DNA of 64,000 nt from Buxus sempervirens (GCA_947561395.2 OX387190.1:23430858-23494857), one strand, 5' to 3'; counted from the stretch's first letter, positions 12,142-24,943 are shown. Program-made: numbers and translations. Notes: generated from the sequence alone by a model not told the origin.

Positions 12142-13480
12142 ATGATTCCAAACAAAGACCAGACAAACACACAAACCAGGAGGAAGATGAAGCTTGTATT
12201 CCTGCCATGCAATTGACTAGTGCAGCAGCTCTGTCCATGGTCATGAATGCAGCCATTAAACTCGATGTGCTCGAGATCATAGCCAAAGCTGGCACTGGAG
12301 CTCATCTTACCACTTCAGAGATTGTGTCTCACCTCCCCACAAAGAACCCAGATGCAGCTATCATGCTTGACCGTACTCTGCGTCTCCTAGCAAGCCACTC
12401 TATTCTAACTTGCTCTACATGTACCCTCGAAGATGTGCGAGTCCAGAGGCGATTCGGGCTTGCTCCCATCGGTAAATTCTTTGTCAAAGACGAGGATCGA
12501 CTGTCCTTGGCTCCATTGTTACTCTTGAGTCTTGAATCAAAACAAGGTCCTCATCGAGAGCTGGTAATCATATATTAAGGGAATAAATTTATGTCTCGAT
12601 CGTGTGTTTATTTGGTTCTTATGACTCAAATTTTTGTTCATTGCAGGTACTACTTGAAAGATGCCATTGTGGAAGCGGAGGTTCCATTTGAAAAGGCTTG
12701 GGGAACGACTGCATTTGATTACCACGGCAAGGACTCAAGATTCAACAAGGTGTTCAATACAGCAATGTATGCTCACACTTCTTTAATTATAAAGAAAGTT
12801 ATGGAGACATACAGAGGATTTGAAGGCTTGAACTCGCTGGTCGATGTTGCCGGGGGTACAGGCATGGCACTTAATATGATCATCTCCAAGTACCCCGCCA
12901 TCAAAGGCATCAACTTCGACTTGCCCCATGCGATCCAAGAAGCCCCCGATTATCCGGGTACTGATCATGTTCCAGATTAACTAGAGTACAATACAACCAT
13001 TAGAATTTGATTTTAGAGAGTAGTGATAGAAAGAAAGCTTTATGCAGGTGTGACGCATGTTGGTGGAGATATGTTTGTTAGTGTTCCATCTGGGGATGCC
13101 ATTTTTATGAAGGTAATTAAGCTCCATTAATGCCCTTCAACAGTTAGGCTTTAATTTATTTTCGTCAAGATCAGAAGTTTAATTTACCACACTTGCAGTG
13201 GATATTACACAACTGGAGCGACGAACGGTGCTTAAAATTTTTGAAGAACTGTTATGTGGCATTAATACCAGAAACTGGAAAGATGATTGTGGTTGAATCG
13301 GTTCTTCCAGAGGAACCGGAAGCCAAGAGCTATGCAAAGTCTGTTTTTCAGCTTGACAGTATAATGATAACGTACAACCCAGGAGGAAAGGGGAGAACCC
13401 AGGAAGTGCATGAGGCCTTGGCCAAGGGAGCTGGATTTTCCAACTTCCAAGTCGTGTGTCGTGCTTATAACTGTTGGTGA
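12142..13480 (+). pseudogene. Caffeic-acid-type O-methyltransferase pseudogene (four exons)
   Basis: The family transfers a methyl group from S-adenosylmethionine to phenolic hydroxyls in lignin and phenylpropanoid metabolism in the cytosol. Exons by homology and GT-AG sites: 12142-12563, 12647-12957, 13048-13112 and 13199-13480. Exon 1 has the dimerisation region (AMQLTSAAAL, PDAAIMLDRTLRLLA); exon 2 has the SAM-binding loop LVDVAGGTG (family LVDVGGGTG) and GINFDLPH; exon 3 has [17 protein letters not shown]; exon 4 keeps the catalytic-His motif HNWSDERC and NPGGK. Three lesions argue for a pseudogene: the only ATG (12142) is one base out of frame with the protein; an extra base near 12534 shifts the frame before the exon 1 donor; and the C-terminus stops early at 13480, about ten residues short. 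Transcript evidence could still overturn the exon model. Confidence 0.85.
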
Positions 13481-14459
13481 TCCATGACTAAAATCCTTGT
13501 GTTAATTTATATATTATGATCAGCTTGTTATTAATGTTAATGTTTCTGGGGTATATGGGTTTTCTTCTGTGGCTCCAACCCAGTCAGTCTATGCATGTAT
13601 TTACTTCGTATAAAATTCACTTGGGGGTTCAATTTTTTCCTTTTGTTTTTTTTAATAAAGGCCTTGCCGAGGCAATTTCATTCCAAATGAACACTGTTAC
13701 ACTGGCAGAGGCCGCAGCCATATACAAACAACAAAGGCCAAAACCAGATAAACACAGTCTGAACAAAAGTAGATAAAAAAGATGCATTGAACCATTAAAA
13801 CATGAGACCTGCCATAGTCCCTAACGTCTGCAACTGCCTGGAGGAAATTCAGTGTAGTGACCGGAGTCACGATAACAGATGAAAGCTCATTAGAAGAGCC
13901 TGAGAATTTGTCCGTATATGAACGGATTAAAAGTCCCAATGAATGGGAAACCATTAGTGTAGCCGGAAAGACTACAAAATGGAGGTAATCGAAAAAATGA
14001 TCCCAACCCGGAAAAAGGGGAGAAGCAAACGGTGGGGTGGGTTTAATTGATAAGGTTTAATTTCAATGGAAGTACTTATTCATCTTCTGTAATTTTTCTG
14101 CCATGCTAACATGCTTGGATCTGGTCTTCTGGCCACCCAGAGACGTGTGAATGAGGCTAAGGCATCCAATCTGATTAGTTGCAGGTCTCTGGCTTTAATT
14201 CCAAACTAGCAAGGTGTATGTGCAGTATTGCACGTGTGTAACAAAGGAAAGGGGAGGAGGGAGAACGTGGGAGGAAACAGTTACAGAACTAATTGCAAGT
14301 TTTGAAAAAAAACTGAGGCGATTTGACCATTTTACCCTTTTTATTAATATATCTTCTCAATAGTGTGTAAGGGCTATTTTGGAAAGCTGTGTATTTTGTT
14401 TAGCACGCTTCCCAAGGGGCCTATTCCCATTATATATAGTATTGATAATATACCACTCC
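13481..14459. other. Gene-free flank, possible LINE 3' end at 13640-13985
   Basis: The minus strand of 13640-13985 has an A-rich end (AAAAAAAACAAAAGG) after a stretch such as 'tgtttatctggttttggcc' and 'gcctcggcaaggcc', which recalls plant L1-type 3' ends. No reverse transcriptase is present, so the call is weak. From 13990 to 14459 I see nothing recognisable. Confidence 0.3.
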
Positions 14460-14712
14460 GAATTCTCTGTCCCTATTCCTCTGCCGCTTGAATGTGCCAC
14501 CTATAGCAGCATGCCATGTGGCATTGGACCAATGGTAGAACCATAACTCCAAATCTGAGGGGGCAAAAAAAATTTTTAATTAACACTTCTCATAAAATAT
14601 CGAAATTTCAATGAGTTGGCGTGGGGGGGGGGGAGGGGGGGGAACCCCCTTTTTGCTAAACGGAGAGTGAGGCATTAACAGCCTCTCCTCTGCCCCGTTA
14701 CATTAACTTTCT
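14460..14712 (+). repeat. Left terminal inverted repeat of the MULE
   Basis: Positions 14460-14523 and about 14650-14712 match the reverse complement of 37370-37513 in two blocks. In between, the left end has about 125 bp including a G-rich run (14623-14642) where the right end has only about 18 bp of different sequence. Confidence 0.88.
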
Positions 14713-15166
14713 AAAAAAATTAGAAAAAAAAAAAAAAGGAAACACAAACTAGAACCGGCGGCGCCAAAACGCAGGGGCAAAAATCAAACTTTCTGCCTTT
14801 GCTTTCATGGAACCCTAGCTACCGCCGTTCAGTTGCCCATCTTCGTCAAGGTACTACCTCTCCTATTCTTCGTTTCTTGGTATCAGTTTGAAAAAAAAAA
14901 AATACAAAACCAAAATAGGCGCTAAATCAAACAATGCTGCCCATATTAATTCTGCTCTCATTCTTCTTCTTATTTTTCACTTGAGAGCCCTAAAACTTAA
15001 ATTTTGGATGCCTTTTGGTTTTGCTTCGTGGTATTCATAATCAAATATATTTTCAGGAAGTAAACGTAAGTTTTGATTGAATTTTTCCGCACCAAGAGTT
15101 GACATTTTTAGGAAGTAAATGTGAGTCTTGCTTTTTTGTCAATTTTTTGCAAATTGAAGCAACAGC

Positions 15167-15968
15167 ATGAATGAAAGTTCTTCAACTAAAGCTAGGTTAT
15201 TTGAGCACAATGAAACTTCACAGCAAAAAGTTCAGGTAAAACCATGAGTATACATAAGTTTATTAATCTTTATTTTTTCAATTTAGATTGCTGCTCTTCT
15301 CATTTATAATCCTCATGTAACTTATTGCTTCTTAATATAAAGGGTGCAAAAGAAGGGGAAATCAGTGGATTGTTCTTTCCTCATATGAATATGAATACTG
15401 AGTTTGTTCCAATAGTTGGCCAACAATTTGAGTCAGAATTTGAGGCACATAATTTCTACAATGAATATGCTCGACAAGCTGGTTTTAGCACTCGAATGAG
15501 TAGATTTCATAAAAATTTTGCTGGAGTTGTGATAGACAAAGAGGTTTGTTGTGCAAAAGAAGGCATGCGTCGTAACAATAAAAATTTCTACGATGAATAT
15601 GCTCGACAAGCTGGTTTTAGCACTCGAATGAGTAGATTTCAAAAAAATTTTGCTAGAGTTGTGATAGACAGAGAGGTTTGTTGTGCAAAAGAAGGCATGC
15701 GTCGTAAGGATAAAAGAGATCCAATAACAAAAAGACCACGTGCTGCAACAAGAACAAGATGTAAAGCACACATAAAGATTCAGTGGACAGATTATGGGAA
15801 GTATGAAGTTTGTAGATTTGAAGAGGGGTACAATCATCCTCTTCTTAGCAGGCAAATGACTCAGCTATTGAGGTCTCATAGGCATATTAGTGAGATGCAA
15901 GCTGCAGAGGTTGATATTGCAGATAGTGCAGGCTTAACACAGAAGGAAACAATAGACCTAATGGTTGT
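15167..15968 (+). pseudogene. FAR1-type MULE transposase, 5' part (exons 1 and 2 start)
   Basis: Exon 1 runs 15167-15235 (ATG to a CAG|GTAAAA donor) and exon 2 starts at 15343 after a T-rich acceptor; both are phase 0. Exon 2 carries the FAR1 DNA-binding (WRKY-GCM1-like zinc) region: FYNEYARQAGFSTRMSR and the cysteines of VCCAKEGMR, then KAHIKIQW and YEVCRFEEGYNHPL. A 132-bp direct duplication (15451-15582 and 15583-15714) repeats the first half of the zinc-binding domain, which is abnormal. The exon is cut at codon-level precision by E1 and resumes at 32060. MULE transposases bind the terminal repeats and cut them in the nucleus. Confidence 0.85.
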
Positions 15969-17870
15969 TGTGAGACACGGGAAAAATCACCAAGATGATC
16001 ATCCCTCCGTCAACACACAGGGCTCAACGTAAAAAGTGGGAGAGTCGCCACCATTCAGAATTTTGAGGTGAGAATGGACACCAAAATGTTCAAAATCATT
16101 AAAAAGTGCAAAAAGCCAATTCTAGGGTAAAAATAACCCTACTTGAAAATCAACTCCAGAGATGGGTAAGGGGATTAGATTATGAACGGGGGAAGGTGTT
16201 AGGCACCCCTATTCATCCACACGAAGTGGTAGCCAAGTGTATGTTCATGCAAAAATAAGAAAGCTTGCTAAAATCATAGAAAACCTTGAAAAAGGACCAA
16301 TGTATGATATTTTCACATGAAGATCTAAATGGATTCTAGATCCTCTCTTATGTCAATATCATTTTTGGAATATCACAAAAAGATGTAAATCAAAGCACAA
16401 TTTATTCAAAAACCAAGTTGAATCAAATCCGGAAAATTCGGTGAAAAGTAATGCCATTTGTCTTGAAATCATTCAAATACAATTTTAAATCAAATCAAAC
16501 CAAATCCATTTGAAATATTATAGTAAATAAGGGTCTCATGCAAAATTTCACTTCATTCCGATAAAAATCCTAGGAATTATGCTCCTTTAAAGTTGCTGTT
16601 GGGGATAATCAAAAAGTGATAAGTGGGCAACTTTGGGAAATTGCATAGAAACATCCACTTCATAAAAATCCACGAAATTTGGTGTGATTGAAGTCTGTAT
16701 GACCATCTTTCAAAATAAACTAGCCTCATACAAAAATCCCTTCGGATGTGCCTTGGGTGGTCTCCCGAACAGGCCCCGAAGATCATAGATTTACCCAGAA
16801 AAATGCCATTGAATAGTTCTGAGTAAATCGGCTACCAATAATTCAAATGGAGTCAAAAAATTATGAAACCAACTGGATTTGAAAATAGACTCATAAAGGA
16901 GTGCCCAGAAAAAAATCACTCGAATCGGACTTAAAACGAACACATGGCGCTCCGTCGAAGTGACAAGTTCTGTATTTGAACCTGAACTGTCCAATCAACT
17001 TCGACAGAGAGGTGTCAAAAATCCGTTTGATAGAAATTTATGAAATTTGGTGAACATAAACTACACAGTCTCACCTTTCCCATGGTTCTGGAATTGCTCC
17101 AAAATTCATCCGGACGATGAAGTTATGAGCGTCCGAATTAATGGTACAGTTGCTGTCAAGCTAAGCCACTTTTGAAGAAAACCAAATCCGAAAATTTGAT
17201 AAAAATGTGTGATCCGTGCAAGATGAACACAAATACTTTAAAAATCATTCAAAGACATTCCAAAATTGATTGAGGCCATTTATTTCAGATTTATCACAAT
17301 AAATGCAATAAACCCAAAATATGAGCCTATCCCGCCAAAATAGTGCTATGTATGTGCAAGTGTGGAAAACCATATAAGATCAATAAAACAACATAGCATG
17401 CATACATTTTTATCAAAATAAGGTTCTAAACACCTAGGGTTCCGTTCCATGATCGTTTCCTTCTGTTCTCTCTCCCCGTTAAACACGGTTCTTCAAGATA
17501 ATCAAGGGTACTTTGAATATGAAACGGTTTACAATCAATCAAAAGGCTTTACGCTACATAGGTTCTAGCACTAGGGTCAATCCCCAGTCTCGTTTCTCCT
17601 AGATCCCGCCTCCACGTTTTACGGCTAGGGGGAGTCTCGAGATACTTTGAGCCGGGGAAGGGTTTTCACCCACAAAGAAGGCCTTATTCTACAGAAAGGT
17701 AGAAGAAGAGATCTAGATCTAGGAATGTAAAGACAGAAAATAAAATAAAAGTTTGAGGCTTACCTGGGTTCTGGATGCGATCCCGCAGCGGTTTTCTTCT
17801 TCTCTTGGAGTTCTTCTTAGCGAGAATTCAAAACAAGAGTTAATGGCCCTTTGCTTAAAGAGGAGCCTCC

Positions 17871-17878
17871 TATTTATA
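17871..17878 (-). promoter_or_regulatory. E1 LTR TATA box
   Basis: TATAAATA on the minus strand, in a GC-poor context followed by AGGAGGCTCC. The same box occurs in the other E1 LTR (31173-31180) and in the related LTRs. Confidence 0.75.
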
Positions 17879-18045
17879 GGCAAAGGCTAGGGTTAGGGTT
17901 GGTGAGAATGGTAGACACAACATAATGTCTATAGCCCACCAACCTTAACCCTAAGGCTATTTCCGAGATTTCCCCTCATTTAATGAGGGATATGATGGTA
18001 AAAGTGAAAAGCTCTCGGAAAACCCTAATTTTGAGCAAAACTAGC

Positions 18046-18187
18046 GTATCCGGCATGTCAGGCCGGATACACAAGTACCTTAATGTATCCGGTCTATGAT
18101 GCCGGATACACTGAGGTCTACTTGTATCCGGCATTTTCCACCGGATACAAAAAAGGACACTTGTATCCGGCCTGAGTTGCCGGATAC
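18046..18187. repeat. Four palindromic units in the E1 3' LTR, 39-bp period
   Basis: Units start at 18046, 18085, 18124 and 18163. Each is 25 nt: GTATCCGGC (or -GGT), a variable 7-nt spacer, then GCCGGATAC (or ACCGGATAC). Spacers are ATGTCAG, CTATGAT, ATTTTCC and CTGAGTT. They lie 168-316 bp upstream of the LTR TATA box. Confidence 0.95.
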
Positions 18188-18758
18188 AAGGAAAAAAGCC
18201 TTTTTTTCCAAATTTTAACATAGGCAATACTTATTTACATGTAATATCGTTTAAGTAAATGTCCTCGTATTTTTTAATCTCCATTTACTTAGGATATTAC
18301 ATGTAAATAAGCAAACACCCCCCATTTGAATCCATTAAAAATAGTTCCAGACCCAAATTCCAAGTGAATAAAAAGTCAACTTTCCAGTTCTAGGCAAAAT
18401 TCCGATTTTTCAGGTCTGGAAAAAAGATTCAATATGTTAAAACCAAGGTATTCGCCAAGATTTAAAATCTCAAAAAATTCTTTTATGCAATAACATGGCT
18501 AAAAACCTGATTACCGGGAAAAATTATCTTGAAATCTGGCTTTAAAAAATATTTCATTTTCTGGGGTCAAAAGTCAACAAAATTGAACCGGAAAAAGTTT
18601 GACTTTGCACAAAAGATTGAATTCGGGCCTTTTCCTTTTCCGTTTTGGATTCAAATGGGTTAAGTATCTCAAACCCAATGCAAAGAATTGAAAATTCCAA
18701 TAAAATATTTCTCTCCTTCAAGATTTCTCAAAAATCGTGCAATTTTGGGGTGTCTACA

Positions 18759-18773
18759 ACTGCCCCTCTTTGC
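18759..18773 (-). promoter_or_regulatory. E1 polypurine tract
   Basis: GCAAAGAGGGGCAGT on the minus strand, directly before the 3' LTR. E2 has a close match in the same place. It would prime plus-strand DNA synthesis. Confidence 0.85.
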
Positions 18774-19575
18774 TGGAGTTGTAGCACAATTAACAGCAAA
18801 GAATAGACACAACTCAAAATTGCACGTTTGAAAGACACCTCATTAATTGAACTTGCTTTGGTCAAACAAATGAGTGATAAAAATATGGATTTGAAGATAG
18901 CCAATGAAACCCCTGCTGTGTATAGTCTGACGGGGGTGGCGTCTCTTCCTTATTTCAGATTTCTTTGAGCTCTCGTGGCTATGAAAAGAAATCTGAGACA
19001 AGCAAATTTTGAAAAGAATGTGGATTTAAAATTGACCTCTGCAAACTCAATTGCTTTTAATGTTTTTCAACAATAAGGAAGGAAATATTTTATTGAATTT
19101 TCCTGATTGATTTTCTTATTTGATTTACCTAGGTGCCATTTGATGCCCAAACCTGTGCTTAAATATTCTGCAACTTGCTTTTGCTTCTTCATCTTCTTGC
19201 TCTCTCAATAAGGATGTATGTGCCATTGCTGCCCATAGCCTGCCTTCATTCTTTTCAACTACCCAAGTGAATGCCTCTTCTTGATTGATGGATTTGAAAA
19301 TCATGATCTGTTGATCTAACCTCATGCCCTTACAACCCATGACCTCTCATTCATGCCTTCTTACTGCTCCAGTAAAATCCTTCTTCATGATTGAAGAATT
19401 AGAAACCCTTGTTTAAAGGAGAAAACATGCAACTGCTTCGAAACTTCTTCTTTTTTTTTCTCTTTTTTTCTTTTTTCTTATTTTTATTCTTTTTCTCTTT
19501 CTTTTTTTTTATCACTTTTTCTCTTTTTTTTTCTTTTCTTCTACAATACATTGAAATATTTCCCCCTTTCTGCAG
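18774..19575. other. E1 3' non-coding region with a long T-rich tract
   Basis: No complete gene. A very T-rich stretch (19450-19560) ending TTTCTGCAG at 19575 is the intron end and acceptor of the antisense DUF7745-like gene. The first exon seen in E2 is missing here. The short minus-strand frame at 19125-19340 has no recognised relatives in the window. Confidence 0.6.
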
Positions 19576-20363
19576 CTTTGGTTACTTGACCACCTGAATC
19601 AAATTGAGATGATTGATCGACGCTTCTCTCCAAGAATGAAAGTTCTTGTCTTGATGAGCAACCGAGGGTGTCTTGACATTCCAGGAGGTAAACAGGGCTG
19701 GTTTACTTTCTTGGGTTCACTCCAGGATGACCAGGTGAGATGGCCTGGTACTTATCAACCCAATGCAGAGACTGTGATTAGCTTCCGAGACCGCAACTTT
19801 CTGATTCTAGCTGGCCTGAGACATGCAGTGTTGTATCTTCCTCTGCGGGTCCTTCGTCAGTTCTGAGCAACCCAGGGGATTATCATCCCAAGTGGGTATG
19901 AGGATCATCTTGGGCCCCTTTCTCCAGCTACCATGAAGCTGAATGCCTGGTTGATGAGGGAGTGGTCCTATGTTCGCTTCATGCGTGGCCTGGTCTTCTC
20001 AGAAGCCCATGTGAAGGATTATCTCTTAAGCGACTCCAGCAGATATGGGTACGAGAGGCCCAGGAGCTTAGGACACGGGGCCTTGATATGGAAAGGCAAC
20101 TTGCAGAGCAGGTATCTCGCCGTCTGGCTATGGAGAAGCAACTTGAGGAACATAGGCAGGCCCGCTGTCTTGAAGTCCGAGCATTGAGGCAGAAGCACCA
20201 GGATGCTTTAGCCAACCTTAGGAGCATGCGGATTAGGCAGACTCTTTCAGATGAGGTTATTTCCTTCTTGAGTGATCCCGCTGCAGAGGGGGCTTCTGGA
20301 GTTATCGCAGCTCAAGCAGCTCGGATTCGAGAGCTTGAGGAGCGGCTAGGAGACAGAGATTAG
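19576..20363 (+). pseudogene. Antisense DUF7745-like gene of E1, exon 2 only, broken
   Basis: This is antisense to gag-pol and corresponds to exon 2 of the intact E2 gene (52579-51725). Shared blocks include LMSNRGC, GGKQGWF, RWPG.YQP and the coiled-coil end IRQTLSDEVISFLSDP followed by ELEERLGDRD and a stop. A TGA at 19863-19865 and a frameshift with a deletion near 20030 break the frame. Exon 1 is absent. Its survival with the same C-terminus in two diverged elements implies the gene was once maintained. Function is unknown; the DUF7745 name is from memory of plant proteins with this pattern. Confidence 0.75.
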
Positions 20364-21339
20364 CTTTATTTCCTGCACATTTTTCTTTCATACCTTTGTA
20401 CGAAATTGAACTCCAATAGTGGAAAGCCAAAGGATTTAATTCAAAATAAAATTTTTATATTATTGGCCTCAGAATGCTCAGATGCTTGTAAAAACAAAGG
20501 TTTTATGAAAAGTATTTGATTTATCATCACTGGCCAAAGTATAATTTTTCCTTTTTATATTTTTTTTTTATTTTTTGAAATTTGGTCCATGCACTTAATC
20601 ACCTATAATTAAAGGAATTAGAACCAGGTTAAATAATGAAAAGGGTGGTCCAGAAAATAATGAGGGATCAGAACCGTCCATCTTAGGACCTTTAAAATCA
20701 TCCCCAAATGCCTTTTTTCCAGAATTGACCGTATTACCCAATCTGCTCAGTTTCAGTACTTGTGCTGATTTTTCTTCAAGCTTGGGTTTCCATGATCAAC
20801 TCAGCCACTGATTTTTCCTTTATATTTTTTTTCTTTTTTCCTGCCAATATTGCCCCTAGCGCTAGTTACGGTTTTCACTAAGGCCGGCTTCTGTATTCCG
20901 TCATCACCAATCTTACTCTGACATTTGAATGAACAAACTAAGATCACCGAGGGCTTAAAAATAGGACGAAATAAAGGCTAGGCTCGGTTTATGAAAGAAA
21001 GGGTATTAAAGGCCCGAAACATTTTCAAATGCGGAAATAGGTCAACCGGACTTACAGTCATGATGAATTTAACCCTTTTCCCCCCAAATTGCATTTTTTG
21101 CATCTTTTTTCACATTTGGCTTTAATTTGCCATTTTTCATTTCTTTTCCTCTCTTTTTTCTTTTTTTTCCACTTTGCCCCAATTGGCCTTGCCCCAATTT
21201 GTTTTGCCTCCATATAAGACTGTAAATCCGGTTTAGGTTTATCAAAGAAATGAACCAGCTCAACTTGGCTAGACTAGGGATTAAAATTTTGAAGGGAATA
21301 AAGAAAAATGGCCTCGGATCATTTCCTAGAAATATTCAC
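20364..21339. other. E1 spacer between the antisense gene and integrase
   Basis: The 3' ends of pol and of the antisense gene converge on this stretch. It has low-complexity T-rich runs and partial similarity to 50674-51724 of E2 (for example 'tgatcaccgagg' type blocks), but lacks the palindromic cluster seen there. No gene is recognised. Confidence 0.6.
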
Positions 21340-24300
21340 TCAAGGAAAATACCTTTTTACTGCATCAGAGTTAATTGGCTCAGGAAAATCTGACCCATCC
21401 ATTTCTGCTAAAATGAGTGCACCCCCTGACAGGACCTTCTTGACGACATAAGGCCCTTCCCAATTGGGCTTGAACTTACCACGAGGGTCTTCCAAAAATG
21501 GTAGAATTTTCTTTAGAACTAGGTTTCCTTCTTGGAAAGTTCTGGGCCTCACTTTCTTATTGTAGGCCCAGGCTATTCTCCTTTGGTACAACTAGCCATG
21601 ACATAGTGCTTTTAACCGCTTCTCTTCTATCAGGTTGAGTTGATCATGTCTTGACTGTACCCATTCGGCTTCTTCTAGTTCTGCTTCCATGAGCACTCTG
21701 AGTGATGGGATTTCTACTTCCACTGGCAAGACTGCTTCCATTCCATAGACTAGGGAATATGGGGTTGCCTCAGTTGAGGTTCGGATCGAGGTTCTGTAGG
21801 CATGTAGAGCAAGTGGCAGCATTTCATGCCAATCCTTGTAGCTCAATACCATCTTTTGAATGATTTTCTTTATGTTCTTGTTTGCTGCTTCCACTGCCCC
21901 ATTCATCTTTGGCCTGTACGGAGCTGACTTATGGTGGATGATCTGAAACTGCTCACACATTTTCTTCATGTCCTTGTTCTTAATATTTGAAGCATTGTCT
22001 GATACTATGGCACTTGGCAGTCCATAGCGACCAATGAAATTGTGCTTCAAAAATTTAATAACATGGTTGCTTGTGATATTTGCATATGATGCTGCTTCTA
22101 CCCATTTAGTGAAGTAATCAATCGCCACCAGGATGAATCTGTGCCCGTTCGATGCCTTAGGTGAAATCATGCCAATAACATCTATGCCCCACATAGAGAA
22201 GGGCCATGGTGATGTCATGTTGTGCAACTCACCTGGGGGTGCATGCTTATTATCTGCATATATTTGGCATTGATGGCACCTCCTGACATGTATACATCAA
22301 TCATGTTCCATGGTCGTCCAGTAATATCCCAGCCTCAAGATTTTCTTCGCAAGCATGTGCCCACTCATGTGGGGCCCACAAACTCCTCCATGTACCGTTT
22401 CAATCAGTCTTTCCGATTCAGTCTTGGCTACACATCTGAGCAAAATGTCGTTATGTGACCTCTTGTACACATGTCCACCACTTAGCAGAAACTGACCCGC
22501 CAACCTCTGTATTGTCCTTTTCTCAATAGCAGTGGCATTTTCTGGCAGATTCCGATTGTTCAAGAAATTTTTGATGTCTTGAAACCACGGTGCTTCTTCT
22601 TCTGGTGCTCCCTCTAGAACGAGACAGTAAGCCGGTTCATCTCTAACCTCAATTTCCAGCGATCTGATGTCTACTCCTTCTGGTATGCTGACCATTGAAG
22701 CCAAGGTTGCTAGAGCATCCGCAAACTAATTCTTGGCCCTTGGCATATAGTTGAAGGAAATTCGAGTGAAATTTGTGCTTATTTCTTCCAAATACTGGTG
22801 ATAGGGGATCAATTTGTGATCCTTGGTTTTCCACTCACCAGTTGTTTGGAAGATGATAAGACTCGAATCCCCGTATACGTCAAGTTCCTCTACTCCATGA
22901 TCCATGGCTGCTTGCAATCCAATTATGCATGCTTCATATTCTGCTATGTTATTGGTGCATTGGAATCTCAGCTTTACTACAATCGAGATGTGTGAACCAT
23001 CTGGTTTAACCAAGACTACTCCTATTCCGTTCCCATTCATGTTGGCGGCCCCATCAAAGAACATCTGCCAAGAACTCTCACTTTCCTCCTCTTCAGTGTA
23101 CAAAATTGCCTCATCGGGAAAGTTGGTCTTCAAGGGTTGACATTCTGGCAGAGGATGTGCAGCCAGGTGATCAGCTATGGCTTGACCCTTGATCGTCTTC
23201 TCTGGGTGATGTACGTGAGGTCAAATTCGGACAGTAGTAGTTGCCATTTTGCCGTCCTGCCAGTCAGTGCCAGTTTCTCAAATAGATACTTCAGTGGGTC
23301 CATCCGAGATATCAATAGTGTGGAGTGACTAAGGAAATAATGCCTTAGCCTCTAAGTTGCCCACACTAGAGCACAGCAAGTCTTCTCCAATGATGAATAC
23401 TTAGCTTCATATTCCGTGAATTTTTTACTCAGATAGTAAATTGCCCTTTCTTTTCTTCCAGTCTCATCATGCTGCCCCAAGATGCATCCCATCGATGTTT
23501 CCAACACTGACAAGTACAGGATCAGTGGTCTTCTTGGGGTTGGTGGCACTAGCACAAGTGGGTTCAGTAAATATTCCTTGATCGTATCGAAGGCCTGCTG
23601 GCAATCCTCATTCCAGACCGTCGGGTTATCTTTCCTCAGAAGCTTGAAAATTGGTTCACAGATAGCAGTGAGCTGTGCTAGGAACCGGCTTATGTACTGA
23701 ATTCTTCCAAGAAAACCACGGACCTCCTTCTCGGTTCTGGGTGCTGGCATTTCGATTATGGCCTTGGCTTTAGCAGGGTCAATTTCAATTCCTCTTCGGC
23801 TCACAATAAATCCCAGTAACTTCCCTGATGTAACCCCAAAGACGCACTTAGCCGGGTTAAGCCGTAGACTGTACTTCCTCAGACGATCAAACACTTTCTT
23901 CAGATTGACCAAGTGGTCCTCCTCTTTGCATGATTTGGCAATCATATCGTCCATGTAGACCTCCATCTCTTTGTGGATCATGTCATGAAATAGTGCTGTC
24001 ATGGCCCGCTGGTATATTGCCCCAGCGTTCTTGAGCCCAAATGGCATGACTGTATAGTGGAATATGCCCCAAGGTGTGATAAATGCTGTTTTTTCTTGAT
24101 CTTTCTTAGCCATCTTGATCTGATTATATCCTGAGAAGCCATCCATGAAGGAGAATAGGCTATGTACCGCAGTATTGTCCACCAAGATGTCTATGTGTGG
24201 AAGCGGAAAATCATCCTTAGGGCTTGCCTTATTCAAATCTCTATAGTCCACGCACATTCTGACTTTCCCATCCTTCTTTGGTACCGGCACTATGTTTGCG

Positions 24301-24943
24301 AGCCACTCAGGGTACGTAGAGACTGCCAAAAATCCGACTTGAAATTGTTTGACCACTTCGTCCTTGACCTTTAAGGTCCATTCTGGCTTCAATCTTCTCA
24401 GCTTCTGCTTAATTGGCTTAACCCCTGGCAAAATTGGCAACTTGTGCACCACCATGTCAGTGTCCAACCCCGGCATGTCCCGATATGACCAAGCGAACAC
24501 ATCTTTGTAGTCTGCCAAGAACTGTGACATTTCATTTTTCTGCACATCAGACAGGCATGACCCGATTTTCACAATTTTTGAGTCCTCTTCGGTCCCAAGA
24601 TTTATGGATATGGTCTCCTCAATATTAGGTTGGACCCCCTTTTCATGACGTTCCAATTGGTATTCAATTTCTTTTGGAACGTCTTCTTCTTCGACCTCGG
24701 TCTCTTCTTCGATCCCCATGAGGTCAAAGTCGAGCTCAAGGTCGAAGTCATATTCAACCTGGTCCAATTCAGTCTGATTATATGCTTTATAAGTGGTTTG
24801 GACCTTTTTGAAAAATTTAAATTTTCTAGAAAAAATAGAAAAATCTTTTTGGGTTTTTTGTGAGCCTTCTAAACATAATTCCCCTGAAGATGAAGGCCCA
24901 TTAGAACCTTCAGGGAAATGGCATTCCACTATTGGAGTTTTTT
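21340..24943 (-). pseudogene. E1 pol: reverse transcriptase, two RNase H domains, integrase
   Basis: Read in the -1 frame relative to gag-protease after the A9 run (24938-24946). The reverse transcriptase keeps KPEWTLKVKDEV, VDYRDLNKASPKDDFPLPHID, FMDGFSGYNQI, PFGLKNAGA and YMDD. A first, Gypsy-type RNase H follows (LYLSVLETSMGCILGQHDE). A second RNase H (MFFDGAANMNGNGIG, EYEACIIGL, YGDSSLII) sits before integrase with an HHCC finger (CHQCQ), IDVIGMI, VSDNASNI and NGAVEAANKN. Breaks: TAG at 23352-23354, a frameshift near 23210, TAG near 22734, TGA near 22294, TAG near 21592. Several of the TAG codons replace conserved CAG. Confidence 0.92.

Larger units (their letters stand above)
15969..18758 (-). 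repeat. E1 3' LTR (2790 bp)
   Basis: On the minus strand it starts TGTAGACACCCC (18758) and ends TGTCTCACA (15969). It contains a TATA box at 17871-17878 and four palindromic units at 18046-18187. It differs from the 5' copy by many substitutions and a deletion of about 80 bp in that copy near 29868, so this element is older than E2. Confidence 0.92.

Noticed and set aside
17885..17902. Telomere-like 'agggttagggtt' in the E1 LTRs (also 31188-31205)
   Set aside because: Only two imperfect copies and not the TTTAGGG plant unit, so it is not a telomeric tract.
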